Assembly: GCA_023898765.1 (NCBI GenBank)
Contig: CP060238.1
Coordinates: forward strand, 310,001 to 374,000
Reading direction: 5' to 3'
DNA: 64,000 nt
Source: Rhodospirillales bacterium
GTDB lineage: Bacteria > Pseudomonadota > Alphaproteobacteria > Micavibrionales > Micavibrionaceae
Shown: positions 59,695 to 64,000 of the stretch, piece by piece
How the letters are laid out: the number at the start of each line of letters is the position of its first letter
Position numbering within the stretch: position 1 is the stretch's first letter
Program-made: the position numbers and the translations under genes
Notes under the pieces: model-generated
Databases searched by the model: none
Told to the model about the DNA's origin: nothing
Seen by the model: only the letters and a program-made list of their open reading frames with translations

Positions 59695-61998
59695 ATGCTA
59701 TCTCGCAATCTGGAAAAAACACTGCATAAAGCGCTCGAACTGGCGAATGCGCGGAGCCATGAATATGCTACGCTGGAGCATTTGCTGCTCGCGCTGACGG
59801 AAGATCAGGACGGAATGGCCGTCCTGCGCTCCTGCGGCATTTCCCTGCCGAACCTCAAAGAGCTTTTGCAGCAATATCTGGATAACGAGCTGGCATATCT
59901 GGTGAACAACGAATCCGAAGAAGCCAAACCGACGACCGCCTTTCAACGCGTGCTGCAACGCGCCGCGATTCATGTGCAGTCCGCAGGCCGGGAAGAGGTC
60001 ACCGGCGCGAATGTCCTGGTCGCCCTGTTTTCAGAGCGCGAAAGCCACGCGGTTTATTTTCTTCAGGAACAGGACATGACGCGGTTTGACGCCGTCAATT
60101 ACATTTCCCACGGTATTGCAAAAGTCTCCGGCGCAGGCGACCCGATGAAAACGCCGGAAGGCACGGAAGAAGACGAAGAGGAAGAAGGCAAAACAACGTC
60201 AAATGCACTGGACAGCTATTGCAAAAACCTGAACGACAAAGCGAAATCCGGAAAAATAGACCCCCTGATCGGCCGGGCAAAAGAAATCGACCGCACGATC
60301 CAGATCCTTTGCCGCCGCAGCAAAAACAATCCGCTTTATGTCGGCGATCCGGGCGTCGGAAAAACCGCAATCGCCGAAGGGCTGGCCCGCAAAATCGTCG
60401 AAGGCAATGTGCCGGACGTTTTAAAGGGAGTCACGATTTATGCGCTGGATATGGGCGCGCTTTTGGCCGGTACGCGCTATCGCGGCGATTTTGAAGAACG
60501 CATAAAATCCGTTTTAAAAGAGATTGAACAGGTTGACGGCGCCGTTTTGTTTATTGACGAAATCCATACGGTGATTGGCGCAGGCGCAACATCCGGCGGC
60601 GCGATGGATGCGTCCAATTTACTCAAACCCGCTTTATCCAACGGCACTTTGCGCTGCATCGGCTCTACGACCTATAAGGAATACCGGAACCATTTTGAAA
60701 AAGACCGCGCGCTTGTCCGGCGGTTCCAGAAGATTGACGTCTATGAACCGACCCTGGATGAGGCACTTGAAATTCTCAAAGGTCTGAAACCTTATTATCA
60801 GGACCATCACGGCGTGGAATATACCGATGAAGCGCTGAAAGCCGCCGTTGAGCTTTCGGCCAAATATATCGGGGACCGAAAATTGCCGGATAAGGCGATC
60901 GATATTATCGACGAGGTCGGCGCGGCGCAGATGCTGCTGCCTGAAGACAAACGCAAAAAAGTGATTGAGGTCGAAGATATCGAAATGGTTGTGGCCGTTA
61001 TCGCCCGTATTCCGGCGAAATCCCTGACCAAGGACGACAAGAGCGCCCTTAAAAATCTGGAGCGCGATTTGAAAACGCTGGTTTTCGATCAGGACAAAGC
61101 CATCGACACGCTTTGCGATGCAATCAAATTGTCGCGCGCAGGCCTGCGGGAGCCGGACAAACCTATCGGCTGTTATCTTTTTTCCGGCCCGACCGGCGTA
61201 GGAAAAACGGAAGTGGCGCGGCAGCTCTCCAAAACGCTGGGCGTGGAGCTGGCCCGTTTCGATATGTCCGAATATATGGAGCGTCATGCCATATCGCGCC
61301 TGATCGGCTCCCCGCCCGGCTATGTCGGGTTTGAACAGGGGGGCCTTTTGACGGATAAAGTGGACCAGCAGCCCCACTGCGTCCTGCTTCTGGATGAAAT
61401 CGAAAAAGCCCATCCCGATATTTTCAACATTTTGCTGCAGGTAATGGACTACGGGAAGCTGACGGACAATAACGGAAAAGTCGTCGATTTCCGCAATGTT
61501 ATCCTGATTATGACGACCAATGCAGGCGCCGCGGAAATGGCGCGGGCGCCGGTCGGCTTTGAACGTGAAGTGCGCGTCGATGAAGATCAGGAAGCCATCC
61601 GGAAAATGTTTACGCCGGAATTCAGGAATCGTCTGGACGCTATCGTTCCCTTCCAGCCATTGAAAAAAGAAACGGTCGCGAAGGTCGTCGACAAATTTGT
61701 GGCCCAGCTTGAAGCCCAGTTGACAGAGAAGAACGTCACTATCCAGCTCAGCGATGCGGCCCGTCAACATCTGGCAAAACTCGGCTATGACCCGGCCATG
61801 GGTGCACGGCCCCTTTCACGCGTTATTCAGGAAAACATCAAAAAACCGCTGGCGGAAGAATTGCTCTTCGGAAACCTTACCGAAGGCGGCATCGTGAAGA
61901 TCGACGTGAAAAAGGACAAACTGACCTTCGATTTCAAGAAAGAACCTGCCGGCGCGCAAAAGAAAATAAAACCGTCCGAAAAAGAAACGGTGAAATAG
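59695..61998 (+). CDS. clpA: ATP-dependent Clp protease ATP-binding subunit ClpA
   Basis: Hexameric AAA+ unfoldase that feeds ClpP and works with ClpS. The N-domain (about residues 1-145) is followed by two AAA+ modules: D1 with GDPGVGKTAIAEGLA and the Walker B DEIHTVIGAG, D2 with GPTGVGKTEVARQL, DEIEKAHPD and FRNRLDAIVPF. The C-terminus is Lys-rich. At 767 residues it is the normal length. No clpP is in the window. The stop is one base from the convergent pilin-like gene. Confidence 0.97.
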   Translation: MLSRNLEKTLHKALELANARSHEYATLEHLLLALTEDQDGMAVLRSCGISLPNLKELLQQYLDNELAYLVNNESEEAKPTTAFQRVLQRAAIHVQSAGREEVTGANVLVALFSERESHAVYFLQEQDMTRFDAVNYISHGIAKVSGAGDPMKTPEGTEEDEEEEGKTTSNALDSYCKNLNDKAKSGKIDPLIGRAKEIDRTIQILCRRSKNNPLYVGDPGVGKTAIAEGLARKIVEGNVPDVLKGVTIYALDMGALLAGTRYRGDFEERIKSVLKEIEQVDGAVLFIDEIHTVIGAGATSGGAMDASNLLKPALSNGTLRCIGSTTYKEYRNHFEKDRALVRRFQKIDVYEPTLDEALEILKGLKPYYQDHHGVEYTDEALKAAVELSAKYIGDRKLPDKAIDIIDEVGAAQMLLPEDKRKKVIEVEDIEMVVAVIARIPAKSLTKDDKSALKNLERDLKTLVFDQDKAIDTLCDAIKLSRAGLREPDKPIGCYLFSGPTGVGKTEVARQLSKTLGVELARFDMSEYMERHAISRLIGSPPGYVGFEQGGLLTDKVDQQPHCVLLLDEIEKAHPDIFNILLQVMDYGKLTDNNGKVVDFRNVILIMTTNAGAAEMARAPVGFEREVRVDEDQEAIRKMFTPEFRNRLDAIVPFQPLKKETVAKVVDKFVAQLEAQLTEKNVTIQLSDAARQHLAKLGYDPAMGARPLSRVIQENIKKPLAEELLFGNLTEGGIVKIDVKKDKLTFDFKKEPAGAQKKIKPSEKETVK

Positions 61999-61999
61999 T

Positions 62000-62677
62000 T
62001 TAACGGCTCAAAAGAACCTTGAAGTAATGATAGGTTCCGCCAGCCGGCGTTCCGCCCCCTTCAAAGCATCCTTGCAGGGCGCCGGAGAAATATGTGCCGT
62101 CATCCATCAGGACGGCCCCATAGGTGCCCGTAAAAGGCGTCAGATCTATGATATCGCTTTCCTGCGGCGGAGGGCCGCCTACAGGGCCAAACCCGGCAAG
62201 GTCGTTTATCTTGTTGCAAATATCCAGATCGATATTTTGTAACAAGGCAATAATTTCCGAGTCCGTTCCGAGCCCGACGCCCGGAATCTGGTTTGTCGTG
62301 TAAAGCCATTGTGTGCCGTCATTGAGTCCCGCCGAAGGGGCGATCCAGTTCAGCCCCCCGCCAACGGCGCTGAAAACCTTGCAGCTTTCCTGCGTACAGT
62401 TTGCATTCGCATATGTGCCGACAACCGGATTTTCAAAACTGATCTCGCTTGCCCCGATACCGCCCAGAGACAGCCGTTTGACGCTTTGCTTCAATTCATT
62501 CCCGTAAGAAATAATCTGCCGCGCATAGGTGGCGATTTTCTCGTTCGACAGGCCGGACGTACTAGTGCGGGATCCCTGGGACATGACATACCCAAGACCT
62601 GCAAAGAAAAAAACAGCCAGCAATATCCAGACGATGGCGTTTCCCGTTTCAGAAGCTTTTTCAAAAGACCGTTTCAT
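62000..62677 (-). CDS. Pilin-like secreted protein, paralogue 2
   Basis: A 225-residue paralogue of the protein at 55581: polar N-terminus with SETGN, one hydrophobic helix (AIVWILLAVFFFAGLGYV), a globular domain with paired cysteines, and an ending LQGCFEGGGTPAGGTYHYFKVLLSR (25 residues, nearly the same as paralogue 1). The conserved end and the lack of a normal signal peptide suggest a family-specific assembly or secretion signal. It stands alone, convergent with clpA. Function unknown. Confidence 0.7.
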   Translation of the reverse strand: MKRSFEKASETGNAIVWILLAVFFFAGLGYVMSQGSRTSTSGLSNEKIATYARQIISYGNELKQSVKRLSLGGIGASEISFENPVVGTYANANCTQESCKVFSAVGGGLNWIAPSAGLNDGTQWLYTTNQIPGVGLGTDSEIIALLQNIDLDICNKINDLAGFGPVGGPPPQESDIIDLTPFTGTYGAVLMDDGTYFSGALQGCFEGGGTPAGGTYHYFKVLLSR

Positions 62678-62758
62678 CGTTTAACTTTATCACATATTTA
62701 CCCTGCGCCAAGCGGATAGGATGACAATGCGGCTTCTTTGTGCTTTAATCCACGCCTG

Positions 62759-63937
62759 ATGTTTGGGTTTCAAAAGAAACTGACCGACTGGGTCGATGCG
62801 GGCCTTATAAAGGAAAGCCAGCGCGCGGCGATTCTGGCCCACGAGCAAAAGCGTAAACAAAACAAATTCGGACGCGGCCTTGTGGCCGCAAGTATTTTCA
62901 GCATCCTGATCGGAACCGTTTCCATCATTGCGTCCAACTGGCATGAAATCCCCGGCCTGGTGAAAATAGAGGCGCATTTCGGCTTGAACCTGATTGTGGC
63001 CGTCCTCCTTTTCTGGGCGACCCTTACAAACCGCGATATTGTCCGTGAAGGCGCCCTGCTGGCCTTTTTCGGCCTGACCCTGACCCTGATCGCCCTGATG
63101 GGGCAGGTTTTCCAGCTTGGCGGCACGCTCAGCGGCGCGAGCGTGACATGGATGGTCATTACCCTGCCGGCCGTCGCCTTTTTCGGGCGCGGTTACATCA
63201 CAGCCATTCCATGGATGATCGGATTTTTAGCGACGATCACCATCGTGATGTCGGAATATCTGACAGGTCTGCCGGATTTCTGGCAGATGGTCTTTGTCCT
63301 GGCGATTGGAACCTACCTGCCTTTAAGCCTGATGGCGGACGGCAACCTGGCCCTTTTCCGGCGGCTGAAACCCGCTTATGCCGCCGTTTTTGCCTGGACG
63401 GGCGCCGCGCTTTTAACGCTGAACGCTTCGGTGGCTTCTTTTCTCTGGTATAATGAAAGGTGGTCGGTTCTGGCAGACGGCACCGTAGAGTTTGGCCGTT
63501 TTTCACTGGACCAGATGTGGATTGTTTACGGCGTTTTCGCATCGGTGCCGGCCGCCGTTTTTGTGCATGCCGCGTTTCGCCGGTTTTATAAAGACAATGC
63601 GGCGATGGAAACCGGGGCGGTCTTTGCGCTGGGCAGCGTCATCGTCCTTTCGGCCCCTTTCCTGCTGCCTTCAATCGAGTCTGAAATCGCCGCCGCCGTT
63701 TCTTTTGTCGTCTACTGGATTTTTCTGGGATGGATCGGCCAGAGCCTGGCATACGGGCGTTTGATCTCACTGGCTATTTTCCTGATTGCAGCCCGTATAT
63801 TCGCCGTCTATGTAGAGGTTTTCGGGGATATGTTCAGCACGGGGCTCGGCTTGATTGCCGGCGGCGGCGTCATGCTCTTCCTTCTCTGGCTTGCCAGAAA
63901 AATGAACAGGCATTTAAGACGGAGAGCAAGCGCATGA
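62759..63937 (+). CDS. DUF2157 membrane protein
   Basis: A 392-residue polytopic membrane protein with about ten hydrophobic segments after a soluble N-terminus (MFGFQKKLTDWVDAGLI, IKESQRAAILAHEQKR), the hallmark of DUF2157. The family's function is unknown. It overlaps the next gene by 4 bases (ATGA); the next gene appears to encode a GDYXXLXY-type protein, a usual partner. A TTG start 21 bases upstream is possible but less likely. Confidence 0.85.
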   Translation: MFGFQKKLTDWVDAGLIKESQRAAILAHEQKRKQNKFGRGLVAASIFSILIGTVSIIASNWHEIPGLVKIEAHFGLNLIVAVLLFWATLTNRDIVREGALLAFFGLTLTLIALMGQVFQLGGTLSGASVTWMVITLPAVAFFGRGYITAIPWMIGFLATITIVMSEYLTGLPDFWQMVFVLAIGTYLPLSLMADGNLALFRRLKPAYAAVFAWTGAALLTLNASVASFLWYNERWSVLADGTVEFGRFSLDQMWIVYGVFASVPAAVFVHAAFRRFYKDNAAMETGAVFALGSVIVLSAPFLLPSIESEIAAAVSFVVYWIFLGWIGQSLAYGRLISLAIFLIAARIFAVYVEVFGDMFSTGLGLIAGGGVMLFLLWLARKMNRHLRRRASA

Positions 63938-64000
63938 CCCGATGGCGTAAATTCTGGGCGGCTGCCGTGCTGGCAATTCCCCTTGTTGCAATGGGGCTGC
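63934..64000 (+). CDS. Probable GDYXXLXY-domain protein (start only)
   Basis: Only 22 codons are in the window: MTRWRKFWAAAVLAIPLVAM, a basic start and a hydrophobic helix. The family call rests on its overlap with the DUF2157 gene, a frequent pairing; the diagnostic domain lies beyond the window edge. Confidence 0.5.
   Translation, partial: MTRWRKFWAAAVLAIPLVAMGL

Overview
The window is a 64 kb chromosomal segment of an alphaproteobacterium. The strongest indicators are gcrA, divL with its tyrosine in place of the phospho-accepting histidine, the chvI-chvG pair next to rapZ and ahcY, the FYDLN-type acidic protein, a phasin, and SCO and BTLCP proteins. Base composition is moderate and coding is dense, with many ATGA overlaps. 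I would guess a Rhodospirillales or Micavibrionales-like lineage, but that is inference. I found no rRNA, tRNA or CRISPR array.

Layout. 0-6.4 kb: ihfB, lapA, pyrF, trpF, trpB, trpA, accD, folC on the plus strand (nucleotide, tryptophan, lipid and folate synthesis). 6.4-14.9 kb: chvI-chvG-rapZ, an unknown gene, ahcY-purU, divL. 14.9-22.4 kb, minus strand: an RND efflux pair, gcrA, era-rnc-lepB. 22.4-27.2 kb: an SGNH hydrolase-like protein, a very large usher-like outer-membrane protein and the FYDLN protein. 27.3-35.3 kb: beta-oxidation genes (thiolase, FadN-type fusion enzyme, acyl-CoA dehydrogenase) interrupted by a small lipoprotein and a metal-site-less M32 peptidase homologue. 35.3-45 kb: panC, SCP2, SCO, phoH, a diiron protein, nrdB and nrdA separated by a transglycosylase gene and dispersed repeats. 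45-50.5 kb: pyk, two BTLCP cysteine proteases (one fused to a MshEN-like domain), hldE and an AAC(6')-like acetyltransferase. 50.5-54.7 kb: an accessory toxin island. 54.9-64 kb: a FlgO-like lipoprotein behind a sigma-54 promoter, a D,D-carboxypeptidase with SPOR domain, two paralogous pilin-like proteins, a phasin, clpS-clpA with a phage-gene remnant between them, and a DUF2157 membrane protein.

The most unusual region is 50.5-54.7 kb. One intact gene carries a peptidoglycan-binding domain, a phage MuF-like tail with an NCRC motif, and a variable C-terminal domain. Three further C-terminal modules follow it without the N-terminal part: one homologous to the intact tip, one unrelated RNase-toxin-like module with its own small immunity-like gene, and one decayed stub. 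Two membrane-protein genes, identical at their 5' ends and diverged at their 3' ends, face the two related tips. A 338-bp direct repeat and a shared junction motif link the copies. I read this as a polymorphic toxin/immunity locus with silent cassettes.

Other points of note: a MshEN-like domain fused to a LapG-type protease; loss of the Walker A lysine in RapZ together with absence of hprK and the PTS genes from the usual chvI-to-ahcY string; an apparently inactive M32 peptidase; a DnaA box upstream of gcrA; and an ORF6N gene remnant between clpS and clpA.
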